Source: Ursus arctos
Taxonomy: Eukaryota; Chordata; Mammalia; Carnivora; Ursidae
NCBI RefSeq assembly: GCF_023065955.2
Contig: NW_026622930.1
Coordinates: forward strand, 18,081,449 to 18,145,448
Length of the DNA stretch: 64,000 nucleotides
Reading direction: 5' to 3'
Both the position numbers and the translations under genes were made by a program. The notes under the pieces were generated by a model. The model had not been told where the DNA came from. It ran no database searches and worked only from the letters and a program-made list of their open reading frames with translations. Of this stretch, positions 1 to 12,079 are shown one piece after another (the first letter of the stretch is position 1; every line of letters starts with the position of its first letter).

Positions 1-1122
1 GAATTCTGGGCTCAGAGGGCACCCAGTTGCAGCTCCTAATGGAGCTGCTAGTCCAAGTGCCTCAAGTCAATGGATCAATAAATAAAATTATCTCAGCTGC
101 TAAGTGTATGTGCTTCACTTTGATCCACGGAGACAAGAAAGGAATGGGATAGACTAGGAAGGGAAAGGGGGGGAGGGGTTAATATAACAAGAATTGGTAT
201 TTGGGTTCACATTCTCCTCTGTTTCTAACCCATAAATTGCCAACTGGATGCGTGCTTACAAGTTGTGACATTAAAAGCTGATGTGAGCTTTACAACATAT
301 TCAACATAAAAACAAGGAGTGAAGGGAGTGTTCAGTGTTGTGAGGTGTGTTTGCGGAGTTGTGTTCATTTATTTGTTAATTCAGCCAATGGCTTGTTTTT
401 AGCACAAGGGAGGTTGATGTCTACATTTTTTTCCCTCCTGGGAATCCATCTCCAAATCTCCCAGACCTAGTGCTTTCACCGTATTTTCTCTTGACTCATA
501 CAAGAATGTGTCTTTCTGAGATTACTCACAATACACCAGGCACAATGTATTTCTGGCATAAGATGTATACAGAGAGGGGAAAATGCTCAGAGTAGAAATT
601 CAGTTATTCTTTTACTCATTCATTTGTTCACAGCATAACAGAAAACAGTGATAAAGTGGGGGCCACGGTAGACACCAAGGGATTGGTTTCCTTTGTATTT
701 TTTTCCATTTTCAAGAAAGGGTAGTGTCCACATTGCTGTAGAGCAACCCATAATGTATTCATCTCAAGTTCCTCAATTACTTTTATGAGCCGTCATGTTT
801 CACATCTTATTACTTTATTGCAACGTTTATGACCCACTCCCCTGAAGGCCAGGGTTCATTCACTTCTTTACTCATTCCATAAATATTTATGGAAACTCTA
901 CTGTGTTCCTCATGCTACCAACAAGACTAAGGTTACAGTGGGTCACAAAAGGAGGTAGCTTGGAACCAGTGTGATAATACTTGGGAGCATCTCTACTTGT
1001 GTAGGACAATGGCAGGAATCAGAAATCCAAAGATGAATGAAATCCATCCCCTGCCACGATGGTTAACAGTAGTTGTTACATACAGCTATGTAAAGGAATA
1101 ATGACTTAAAAATAAATGTGAT
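1..1122. other. No gene seen; mostly unique AT-rich DNA
   Basis: Apart from the L2-like fragment near 855-965, I see no coding, RNA or named repeat signal. The window begins with an EcoRI hexamer, which may be coincidence. Confidence 0.6.
855..965 (-). repeat. L2-like LINE 3' fragment
   Basis: The text runs from 'cattccataaatatttatgg' through a degenerate 'ctactgtgttcctcatgct' to 'ggttacagtgggtcacaaa'. This is the order seen in antisense L2 3' ends (ATTTATTGAG, then a CTACTATGTGCC-like block, then ACAGTGAACAAA). It is short and diverged, so the family assignment is tentative. Confidence 0.45.
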
Positions 1123-1272
1123 GGGGAGGCTGGATGGCTCAGTCAGGTAAGCGTCAGACTCTTGATCTCAGCGAGGTCTTGATCTCAAGGTTGTTGAGTT
1201 CAAGCCCTGCTTTGGGTTGCATTTTAGGTGTGGAGCCTACTTTAAAAATGAATGAATGAGTGAATGAATGAA
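1123..1272 (+). mobile_element. Can-SINE (tRNA-Lys-derived), older copy
   Basis: The head 'ggctggatggctcagtcagg' is a decayed form of the Can-SINE tRNA-like head with its A box. It is followed by 'cagactcttgatctcag' and a B-box-like 'gttcaagccctgc'. The 3' end is a diverged (GAAT)n tail. The pyrimidine-rich middle seen in other copies is shortened. Confidence 0.85.
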
Positions 1273-2384
1273 GCTGTAAACCATAATCACAGGGTATACT
1301 AAGAACAACATTTAACCCAGATTGCCCTATTTTTCATGTATGCCTGAATCCAACTTGTTATTTATTTTCCCTAAATTTTCTTCCCTTTTTCTTTTCTGAT
1401 TTCTCTGTCTTCTGGAAACACACATATTGATGAACCCACATGATCCCATTTTACTAATTCTTTGCAAATTGTCACTTTAATCCTTTTGCATAAACTGCTG
1501 AAATTATCATTTATGTCTCCTCATTAATAAATTAGGGGGACAGGTTTATCAGTACATGATTCCTGAAAGTTTATGAGGCTCTTTGTTATATGATGAAAAT
1601 ACATTTTCCCTAACTTATTCCTTCCTTGTTGTTTGAATCCCCTTTTCCCATCCAGTAGTTGGTCGGTCAATGAGGGGGAGGGGGGCGTTTTACATATGAT
1701 TATTTTCTAAAAATCTTGATGTTTTTTGGGCTAGAGATGTTACAGCTAGATCTCAGGAAGTCATGCTCTCTTAAAAATATTTGCCAAAATGCCTTCTGGA
1801 GAAGCTAAATATAATTCTCTTGGATCAAATTATTTGTTTTCTTCCTTCATCTATTATTATTATTATTTTGTTGTTATTAATTTGTCGGATGTGATATGTC
1901 TTTTGACATGCAGAGATGTATTAGCAAGTTTTAGGGAAATAAGATTTACATACCTCTTGTCAGACTCTTTCCCCATAAGGAAAATTGTCACTGTGATGAA
2001 TCTCCTTTATGAATCGTAAGTTACAATTCTCTGGGGAAAGGCATATTGTACATGTGGGTCACGGTTAATAGGGCATGATTCACACCCATTAATGGAAATC
2101 ATCCAAGGCCAGTAAAGAGCCATTGTTAACAAATGTACTATGGGAACTTTCAAAAAGGTCAATTTCTTGGTAGTCTCAAGTGATACGTGATTTCTTGTTT
2201 ACCTCCTCAGAAATTTTCCTCGCCATGACATAGAAACTTAGAACATGTGTGCTGATTTGCTTGGGGTTTTTTGAAGCTGCTTACTCAGTTAAATGTAAGT
2301 ATTGAATCTTGAAAGGAAAAAAATAATAAAATAGAATGAAGATAGAAAAGGAGGAAAGGAGGGAAGAGCCTGGAAGAGCAGAAT

Positions 2385-2411
2385 GGTTCAGCTGACTTTA
2401 TTTATTTATTT

Positions 2412-2443
<32 letters not shown>

Positions 2444-2661
2444 TTTTTTAAAGATTGCTTGATTGATTTTTGTTTATTTGAGGGAGAGAAGGAGAGAGAG
2501 AGAGGGAGCACAAGCAGGGAGATCAGCAGAGGGAGAGGGAGAAGCAGGCTCCCCACTGAGCAGGGAGCCCATTGGCTCGATCCCAACACCCTGGTATCAT
2601 GACCTGAGCCACAGGCAGATGCTTAACCGACTGAGCCACCCAGGCGCCCCCGGTTCAGCTG
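2385..2661 (-). mobile_element. Can-SINE with target-site duplication
   Basis: Read on the minus strand this is a full Can-SINE: head at 2651 (complement of 'gagccacccaggcgcccc'), body, pyrimidine block, and a tail expanded into a (TTTA)n array at 2398-2442. The 10-bp duplication 'ggttcagctg' flanks it at 2385-2394 and 2652-2661. Open frames here are SINE translations. Confidence 0.95.
2398..2442. repeat. (TTTA)n microsatellite, SINE tail
   Basis: About eleven TTTA/TTA units form the expanded A-rich tail of the antisense SINE that follows. This is a normal origin for carnivore tetranucleotide repeats and is likely length-polymorphic. Confidence 0.9.
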
Positions 2662-5600
2662 TATTTAAGTGGTGGTACAGCATTCATACAACAGTGGGGT
2701 GGGCCCTGTCTATGTGACTCTTAGACTGAGTTCTATAAGAAGAGGTTTCCATTTTGAGCTGAAGAGAAGAGGACTTGTCGGATGCACTGGCCCCTGCCCC
2801 CTACCAAGATACATTAGAGTTTTGTTCCTGTGGAACAAAGAATTAGTGACAACCCCTACTGTGGTTCTGCTGATGATGTGTCAGCACTGCTCTGTAATCA
2901 CAAGGCAGCCAGGAGGAGTCTTGTCAGAGGGAGAGAGAGGGAGAGAGAACATGAGGAGATTCATATCGCATCGCTGAGGAACCTGAAGACATCCGTCCAG
3001 GCAGAGCTGGGGCATGTGGGCTGAGGTGCTTAGACCACAGGTGGCATAGTAAGAGAGTGTAAGACACTGCAATTTGACTATTGATTTGATGTGAACCATT
3101 TGTTCCCACAGACTAGAAGTATTAGGAATGAATATATGTATACATGAGAAAATAGGAAAACTGTATATTGCCAAGTGCTAAGTTCAAGGATGTAATGATG
3201 CAGTTATAATTATTGGTTTAATGAAACAAGCAGCTTGCATTTTGACACACATTATTTGGCATCTGGGTGGATGCCAGATAAACTTGGCACCCTTTCTTCC
3301 CTTTATCCCTTAGCCATCTTTACAAAGACTAGAAGTTTCCTTTTCAGATAAGAGATAAGAGCCATGGTGTGAATCCTTGCCTCTTCTACTCTTGAAATAA
3401 CAGGATTACAACATTTATGTTAAAGGCAACATTGTAGAAGATAATTTGATATACTGTATATCCCAACTAATAATCCACACTTAGGATCTGTGGGTGATTA
3501 CTTAACTGTTGTTGTTATGGTTGCTGTTTTCTAAAGGAACATAAACCTTCAATCATTAAGATCATGAAAGCTGCATTGTAATTTTTTTCCCAGTTAAAGA
3601 TAAAGGAAAGATATATTTTTTGAAATAACCATGGACCTCCAATTCTCATTTGACATTAAATTATAAAACTCATTCCAAAAGGAGGGAACTTCATCATTCC
3701 AGCTAAAGCCCCTGGATCACTGGGTCCTTTGCTAACCCTAATTAATAATCAAGCGGGTGTGACCGTTTGCAGAGACACCATGCAATACCTCCATTTGAGA
3801 AACAAAACAGAACCCAAAGTGTTTCAGTGCCTCTACAGAAACTGTCTGCACCTTTCTCCAGCACACTTCCTCGTTCATAGCTTTGCTTTTCCAAAGGCAA
3901 ACTGCATTTGGAAAGCTGGTGACCCATTCACTTTTATATATTCGTATATAAGTCCCCAAAGAACTGTTATGTTTAACTGTTATTGCAGATTGTATTTTAC
4001 AGTTGCCCAAGGTTGTGTTAAAAAGGGTGTTTTTGCTCTTTGACTTGAGCACGTTATCTGTAATATGCTATTTTACTGATTCACAAATGTCTCACAAGCT
4101 GAGAGTTTTACTATCCATGTCACCAATAAACCATATTCCTTATCAAACTTCATTATACGTTCAAGTTCTGGACCAGAGATCTGGCTAAAACTGAGGCAAG
4201 AGAAATATCTATTAAGTGACTTTGTTTTTGTAACCTTGAATTATATGCTATATGGATACCTACTCCCTTTTATTTGACAAGCTCCTGTAGATTGTCCAAG
4301 CAACTAACTCAGTTTTCATTAAAGTTAAAAATATAGAGATTTAACTCTTTCTCTTGTAAGTTTGGATCAGAGAAGCCAAACTGTGAAAATAAACTATTTG
4401 CCATAGATATGTATCTATGGTAAATACATATATTAATATCTCATACCAAATTGATCTGATAAAGAAGGGATATTTATGGTATAAATATGGTATGGTATGA
4501 TATACATTACTAACACATACTTCCTTTATGTTTGTAAAGTTCTTGATAATTGCACTGAGCTTTGAACTATACATAGTTGGTCAATATAAAAATTCTATGA
4601 GAGAGAAATAGAGCCTAAATCTTTACCTTCGTTTTGCACTTAATAGAAAAAAAAAGATTCAGAGAGAAATGATAACACTTTTGTAGATATAAGATTAATA
4701 AATGATGGGGCTCAAGGCCAAATACTGGCCATCTGACTTCTTAGAGATTTTTTCACATTCGTTAAGTTGTGGATTCAGGAATCTTGGCAAACATATGGTC
4801 TCCATCCTTTGTGAGGCCAAACGTTGTACACTTAAGAAGAAACTTTACACTTAACAAAGCCTCAAGGCAAACTTTGTATTTCCTGTAGCTTTATTTTATG
4901 AAATTTCATGAAGAGCTATAATCACTTTTTTGGAAGGAGAAGTACTTCCAATAACACTTAGCACATACTAAGTGTTAGTGAACTTGCATGAAATGCACAA
5001 TTGTAAATAAACTTACAGGTGATCCCGCGAGTGGCCACATTAAGCTGATAGCTCCTCAGAGCTGAGTAGGCATCAAGGGCTGAGCTCGATATATTTTAGA
5101 GCCCTGAATCCACCGCCTGGGGCCTGGGATCCTCCACGCCATCACTACTCAGAATTCCCAGCCGCCAAAATACCAGAACAATTTAGGTGCACACATTTGT
5201 GTAAAATGATATGATAAGTGGAATTTAAATGTCGAAAAGGAGACATCTAGGAACGGTGCCAGGACAAAATTGTTCATGTTCATGATTGTAAGTATCATAA
5301 TAGTGAGATATCTGCAATCAACCTTGAAACCTTAGAGGTTTCTTGGTCTCCCACAAATCCACTCTGTTTCTCAGCTTACGGATCCTATCCATACTCGATT
5401 TTGTTCCAAAGCTTCCCTAGTTTAGGAACTTGTCCATACATTACCACTGACAGTTTTCAGTACAACCCACGTCCTGTTCATTCAATCCAACCTGCATACA
5501 GCTGCATATTTCTCAGATAAATATTTTTATCTTATCATTCCCTAGAAATTGATTCTTTATTACGATTATCGATAAATGAATTTCTTTCCCAATATTTCTT

Positions 5601-6887
5601 ACATCATGGTACACACAGAAAATGCTAGTTATACAGCCTGATAGGATAAACATGAAACTTAGTAAAGGAATGCATTCTTTTTTATATTACATAATTAAAG
5701 AAATACAAAATAAAAGGAATAGGGGAAATACTAAATTTTGAATTTTTACACAATTCCAGAAAGGTATTTTCAAAATTTTAAATAAGAAAATTGAATTGGC
5801 TTCTGTGAATATTATTTTTTTCAAATTTTAACCTGAAAATTGATCAAGACTGTCAATGATTCGTCCAATTTTTAAAAATGCCTTTTTCAACAGGAAATTT
5901 TATTCACACACACAGGTAGTAGCAAATGGAAAAGATAATTTATTATTTTTTATGCCTATTGAAAGAAAATCTATCTGTAGCACTAACAAAATCTCAGAAT
6001 TGTCGATCTTATTACTCCAAATGTGTATTCGTTCTTTACATCTATCACTCTTCTTTTTATGTGATTAACAAAGAAAATGCTGACATTTCTTATTGTAAGG
6101 AAGATGGGTTTGAAATTCAGTCATTTCGTATCATGATTTCAAAATACTGATCAAATTTTTTGATAAAATATTTTACAGGATTCAAATTTAAAGATTAATT
6201 AAAGAATACCAGTGAGCATTTTAACCAAATCTCCCAATGTTCAGTTTTTGCTTAATTACATAAACTATATCAGTACATGGTAATATGTTTCATGTAGTCC
6301 TTGCGATTAAAAATACATTTGTTCAAGGTGTTCAAAAATTTCACTTCAATTAGCTGCTTTGACAAACCAATAATTATTCTCCAACACTCTGCAAAATATA
6401 ATTATCCACAATATATTACACACAAATTAAGAAAATAAATTTCTTAGGTCGTAAACTTGACAAAAACTTTTACATGGCAAAAGCCCTTTGTATGAAACAA
6501 GAGAAAGTGATATTTTCATCCAAAGAAGTTCTCTGCACAAAGTGGAAGAAATATAGTGACCCAAACCCTATTAAAATCACCTACTTTTATTTTATTTTTT
6601 CACCTACTTTTAATATCGCTTAATATAAATCTGAATCTACAGGCATACCATATCACATAAGGTCTTTCCTAAATTAAACAATGCATTACTCAAACTCTAG
6701 ACTTCTCAGAATAAATATTAGTTAATGCAATCATATAATTTGTCTTCAAAAGCAAGACACTTTTGTGAGTAAATGGGCATTATTAACAATTAAGCTATGG
6801 AAAGAAGTATAAACAAGAAATATTGTGGGCCAAGTTAATATTAATTTACTAATATGACTAATAATTACTAATAAGGCTAATACTACC
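2662..6887. other. No gene seen; unique AT-rich DNA
   Basis: No named repeat is recognised over about 4.2 kb. Paired short open frames on both strands at 3729-4052 lack a convincing coding character. A 20-base hairpin 'ccatagatatgtatctatgg' sits near 4401. A GC-richer patch lies at about 5020-5165. Confidence 0.5.
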
Positions 6888-7075
6888 AATACTAATTTAC
6901 TTAATCCTCAAAACAGCCTATGATGTAAGACATACTGCCCTTCCATTTTAAAAATTAGGGTTCTAAGATGGAATGTTTAAGTGTTTGCTGTAGATCAATC
7001 GAGATAATAAATGGCAGAGCCAAGGTCTGCAGAGGTGATGCTGAGATTTGGGTGCTCAGTATGGGTCTTAGAGCT
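6888..7075 (-). repeat. MIR SINE fragment
   Basis: The order is 'tacttaatcctcaaaacagc', then 'ttccattttaaaaattaggg', then 'aaatggcagagccaaggtct'. It matches the antisense MIR order (TTAATCCTCACAACA, CCATTTTACAGATGAGG, AAGTGGCAGAGCC). It is a diverged, ancient tRNA-derived SINE. Confidence 0.7.
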
Positions 7076-8103
7076 GGCACTTGACTTTGTATTCCTGCCT
7101 ATGTACAAATGGCACAAAGTTCTAGGATGATTTCATACAGTCCTCTATTTAAAAACGTTTGTTTCCACTTGGATATTTGTCCTAAGTAGTTTGTTTTGAT
7201 ATTTTCATGAAGAAAAGATTTTGGCTGGTCTTTTCATACGGCCTTTATGTCGTTGGATACATCAGCAGTGCATTACTTAAAATGGTATCTTTTCTGTCTC
7301 TTTGCTTCACTGGTCCCAAACAAGACCTTGGGACATTAGTTTATGCAAGGTGGTACGACCAGCCACTCTGTAACGTGTGAAGCATTTTGGATTCCTCAAT
7401 TACTTGTGTGATCTTGTGACTAACCACTTCTAGTAGGATCCCTACTGCTGGAACTAATCCCACGAGGGTAATTTGTGTCTCATTTTGCACTTGCAAACAC
7501 TTCAAAGAATGAAAAACTCCTTTCTGCTCCATATAGATATTTCATTCAGCAGGGTGTCAATGTAGTTAACTTAGCAATATTGTTTATTTAAAAAAAATAC
7601 CACTGGAAAATAAAAGGTTTAGGCCAGGGTAGAAAAATACAGGGAAATATGAAAGCAAATATAAGATAATCTTCATTATATTACCTAATTAATGATAAAC
7701 TTTTTAAGACTATGCTATCTTATATATTAGATAAATTTATAGCTTTAGTTGAATAGTTGTTTGTCTTGGTACTAAAATAGGGATTTATGATAGTATTTCA
7801 AATACACACATACACACACACTTAAGGGAGTTACTGGCCTGTATGGCTTCAGAACATTGATTTTTCTGCATATGTATTTGACAGATATCTTTGGCCCCTT
7901 ACGTCACATTCCTGTGGCACAGTCTGGGGTTCGGCTGCAATTGCCGGAGACAGTTCTGTGTGGAACTTGGGCATGCCTCACTCAGGCAGGGTCACTCTTT
8001 AAGTAGGACATGTTATCTTTTTGCTTCCTGTTTTAGGGCCTTCACCCAAACAAACAAAGTCATCTAATGCAAACCTAAATCCAGCTGTAAAGCCCAGGAG
8101 GAT

Positions 8104-8307
8104 GGGACGCCTGGGTGGCTCAGTCAGTTAAGTATCTGCCTTCAGCTCAGGTTGTGACCCCGGGGTCCTGGGATCCAGCCCCCATCAGGGCTCCCTGCTC
8201 AGTGGGGAGCCTGCTTATCCCCCTGCCTGCTGCTTCCCCTGCTTGAGGGCTCCTTCTCTCTCTCTCTCTCTCTCACAAATAAATAAATAAAATCTTGAAA
8301 AAAAAAA
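8104..8307 (+). mobile_element. Can-SINE, full length
   Basis: Head 'gggacgcctgggtggctcag', B box 'gggatccagccccc', then a (CT)n stretch at about 8253-8274 and an (AAAT)n plus poly(A) tail. A decayed duplication may be present ('cccaggaggat' before, 'cccaggggtcat' after), but it is not certain. Confidence 0.95.
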
Positions 8308-8607
8308 TTCACCCAGGGGTCATCTGCAACCAACGGGAATTGCGAGGTGGTGGAGAGATGCCCTGGTCACCCTTTCCAAACAGGCTGCTGTGGGCTGCCC
8401 GGAGATCCTGGGGGAGCCACATCCTTGCAGCCGCAGAGGCAGTGGGAACAATGCAATCTCGTACTGGCTAGTCTCTTTCCCTAGGTTACCTGTGCACTCC
8501 CTCACCCTGCCTCCTCCAACCACCTCCCTGACAAGCTATGTGTGCTATGGTCTTTTTTTCAAACACTGCTTTTTGAGGGTATCCAAAGAAGGCAATACAA
8601 ACTATAC

Positions 8608-8800
8608 ATGCACTATAGAGAACAAACTGATGGTATGTTCCCCAGAGGGCAGTGGGATGGGTGAAATAGGTGATGGGATCAAGAGGTACCCTTGTGATGA
8701 GCATCAGATGTTGTATGTAAGTGTTGAGTCACTAAATTTCACACCTGAAACTAAAATTGCACTGTAGGTAATTTAAATAGAAACAAAAACAAAAACCAGA
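8608..8800 (+). mobile_element. L1 3' end (sense), truncated
   Basis: The text runs from 'tagagaacaaactgatggta' through 'gtgaaataggtgatgggatc', 'cttgtgatgagcatcagatg' and 'cacctgaaactaaaattgca' to an A-rich end. This order belongs to the 3' UTR of mammalian/carnivore L1. The copy is 5'-truncated. Confidence 0.8.
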
Positions 8801-9299
8801 AGGCAATATACTGTAGATCATTTTCAGAATATTTTGAATTAATTTGCAACAACAATTTTTAAATGTTAAGCATGAGATCAACAAACTATAAACTTGAAAT
8901 ACTACTTCCAACTAAATTTCTGGAAAATATATAACATAAAAATATGACTCATATACATGTATGATCAAAATGTTTTAATAATCAATTTCTAAATTTTGAA
9001 ATACTGTCAGTCATTATTTCTTTTTAAATATGAAATTATTTTTCCTAAAACACTAATTTATTATGAAATTTTACCAAGAATCAGCATTTAGCTGATTTTT
9101 AACATCAAATTGACAAAAATAGTTAATAGTTGATAGAAACAGATGAGAGAGAATTTGGCAGGGGGAGGGTGATGGAGAGAGACAAGGAGGGAGGGAGGGA
9201 GGAAACAAAACCATTCAGAAAATAATGACTACCTTCTAACACACCTATAATTCACTCACAGATCACAGCTGTGCTGTAGGATTTAGGACATTCTAATCA

Positions 9300-9895
9300 G
9301 ACGTCAAGAACTCTGCCCCAGCCTCCACTCTCTCTCTACTCCCGTGAGTACATTCAAGTTACTCAAGCTCGTCCCAAACATCTTTTCTCATTATTTTATG
9401 TGTTAGACCATCCTTTTCAATCAGACTTACAATTTTGAAGTTTCATATCAATCTGTCTACCAATCTTCCTTATTCCCTTCCTTCCCTCCCTTTTTTTCAT
9501 TATTTCATCTTGGGTCTCCTCATACACTTATTCTCATGTTAAAAAATTTCCTCTTCTTCCTGTCAATTCAAACCTACAATGTCTTTCAAATCCCAACTTA
9601 AAAATGATCCTCAAAACATTTTCTCTCACCAAAGTTATAAATTCATTTAAAACTATTTTGTATAATGTATCACTATAGTGTTCAAAAATTAGATAGTTGA
9701 AGGGGGTCCTGGGTGGCTCAATCTGTTGACTTCCCCTCAGGTCATGATCTCAGGGTCCTGGGATCCAGCCCCACATCAGGCTCTCAGCTCACAGGGAGTC
9801 TGCTTGTCTCTCTCCCTCAACCACTCCTCCCACTGGTGCATGCTCTCTCTCTAATAAATAAATAAAATATTTTAAAAAATTAGATTCTTGAAGCT
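9300..9895 (+). repeat. Possible L2 fragment carrying a Can-SINE
   Basis: The pyrimidine-rich text before and after the SINE at 9702 ('caaatcccaacttaaaaatg', 'cattttctctcacc') loosely follows the sense L2 3' region. The match is weak and could be ordinary pyrimidine-rich DNA. Confidence 0.3.
9684..9892 (+). mobile_element. Can-SINE with target-site duplication
   Basis: SINE body at 9702-9874: head 'gggtcctgggtggctcaatc', B box 'gggatccagcccc', tail 'aataaataaaatatttt'. The duplication 'aaaaattagatagttgaa' (9684-9701) recurs as 'aaaaattagattcttgaa' (9875-9892) with two changes. Confidence 0.95.
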
Positions 9896-10204
9896 GAGTA
9901 TTATATTCAAAGCTCTATGCTATATGCATCATGTAATTATTATTTATAAAACACAAGGAAGTAATATGACTTTTATCCTTCTAAGTGTTGTGTATCCTCT
10001 TACAGTTTACACAGCTAGTAACAGACTAACATTTGTTTCCACATTTATATAACATTAATACCCATCTGTACATATGCTAACTCTGAAATTTATATAAGCA
10101 TAATTCAGAGCATAGAAGAAATTGTATGTAATATATATATGTGAATTGTGATACAAAATACTAAAATTATAAAAATAAACCCTCAAATTAAATAGGCAAG
10201 TATT

Positions 10205-12075
10205 TCTAATTCTACAGTATGTGTGTTCATTCCTGTCCCAATTGCTCCATTTAAACTAACCCCACCATATTGTTTAGTCCTGCTTTATGAGCTTTATACA
10301 AATGAGACCAGATTGTAGTTAGTCTAATATCCTTTTTCTTTTCAACGATTTGTTTTATATAAAGCTCTAGTTTATTTATTCTCACTGCTTTAACATATTC
10401 TATTGGATGAATATACTATAATTTATTAGTCAACATTATTTTTGATGGCCATTTGTTTTTCTCCAGTTTTCTTTTTTTTTTTTTATTTTAACAATTCTTC
10501 TAAGAACATTCTTTCCCATATGTCCTAATATATATGGTTGACTTTATTTATGGCAAAGTACAGTTGCTGTGTATACACATGTTCAAATTTACTAGCTAAT
10601 TCTTTTCTTCTTTTCTTTCCCTTTTTTTTTTTTTCTTCCAGTTCTACCATCAGCATCTTAGGGATGTGCAATGCACTATATTGTCAAATATAGCATTGTT
10701 CGGTATTTTCAGACTTAATTTTTGCTACCTGGAAAATTTGAACTGGGATCTCATAAAGTGATATCTAATAAACTGATAAGCTTTTTATATACCAATTGGC
10801 ATTTGATACTTTTTCTGTGAAATATCTACTCTATTTTTGCCCATTTTTCTCTTGGGTTGTTCATATTTTTTTGTTATTGATACACAGAAGGTGTTCTATA
10901 TTCTGAATATGAATTTTTTGTTAATTATGTATTTCATGTAACTGCTCTAATTATGTGATTGTGTTTTTTTTTTCATTTACTTGATAGAGTCTGTTTGATA
11001 AACTCAGGGTTCTAATTTTAATTAACAATTCTAATCAGTTTTTTCTAAGTTTTATTCATTGTGTGCCACAAATTCATACATGTATTTTTTTCTAAATTTT
11101 TAAACTTTGTTTTTCATGCTTATGTCTGAAATTTTTGTGTATGATATAAATTATGGATCTGGTTATATTTTATCATATACTTATTTGATTTTCTATCAAT
11201 TTTTATTAAATAATTTAATCTTTATGATCTACAATGCCACTTGTTTTAGACCTCAAGTTTTGGTATGTATATGGGCTGTATTTTGAGGCTCCCTGCTCTA
11301 TTTATTGATCGACTTGTTTATCTGAGCCAGGACCACACATTTTAAAATTCTGTAGCTTTATAATACATCTTGTAATATAATAAGGCAAAATCTCTTATAT
11401 TTTCCTTTTATTCTATAAGTATTAACTATTCTTGGGCTTTTGCTCTTCCATATATCATTTAGAACTGGCATAATACATTTATTGGCATTTTATTTGGAAT
11501 TACATTGATTCTGTAGACCAACAAACAAGGATTTCCATCTTTATCATATTTCATTTTTCATCGATAAAAGTGGCATACATACATCTCTATTAATTTAAAC
11601 ATTGATATATTTAAATACATTTTTTATAGTTTTATTTAGTGCTGATTGATTATTTTAGGTGTATTTCAAATACATTTTGGTGCTTTGGCAAATGGTGAGT
11701 GGATTTTTAATTACATCTTTTTAAAATTATATGATTTTTTATTATATCAATTTTTTTAAAAGATTTTATTTATTTATTCGACAGAGATAGAGACAGCCAG
11801 CAAGTGAGGGAACACAAGCAGGGGCAGTGGGAGAGGAAGAAGCAGGCTCATAGCAGAAGAGCCTGATGTGGGGCTCGATCCCATAACGGCGGGATCACGC
11901 CCTGAGCCGAAGGCAGATGATTAACCGCTGTGCCACCCAGGCACCCTTATTACATCAATTTTTGCTCGAGTAGAAGTGCAACTGAATTTTTTTGTTTTTG
12001 AGTTATAATTTCTTATCTGATTACCTTGTTAAAGTTTACCATTACTTCAAGGAATTTGTAGATTTGGAGGATTTT
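10205..12075 (-). mobile_element. Ancient L1 fragment, antisense, split by a SINE
   Basis: The plus strand reads as the complement of an old L1 3' half. It includes 'attctattggatgaatatac', 'tgatggccatttgtttttct', 'attctgtagctttataatac' and 'ttggaattacattgattctg', all hallmarks of antisense mammalian L1 ORF2/3' regions. No frame longer than about 60 codons survives. The copy continues after the SINE insertion at 11756-11946. Confidence 0.75.
11739..11963 (-). mobile_element. Can-SINE, ursid-type, inserted in L1
   Basis: SINE body at 11756-11946 on the minus strand, with the 'agagatagagacagccagc' segment (complement of the bear-type tail) and the complement of the A/B boxes. The 17-bp duplication lies at 11739-11755 and 11947-11963, identical except for one T/C difference. 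Confidence 0.97.
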
Positions 12076-12079
12076 TCTT

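Noticed and set aside
1..6. EcoRI site at the window start as a cloning boundary
   Set aside because: A single hexamer at the edge is easily coincidental; no vector sequence is present.
2463..2717. 84-codon plus-strand frame
   Set aside because: It is the antisense translation of a Can-SINE, a common artefact repeated at other SINEs (23157, 35091, 42151, 54582 tail part, 62677).
8390..8767. 125-codon frame
   Set aside because: It fuses unique DNA to an L1 3' UTR, with no recognisable domain.
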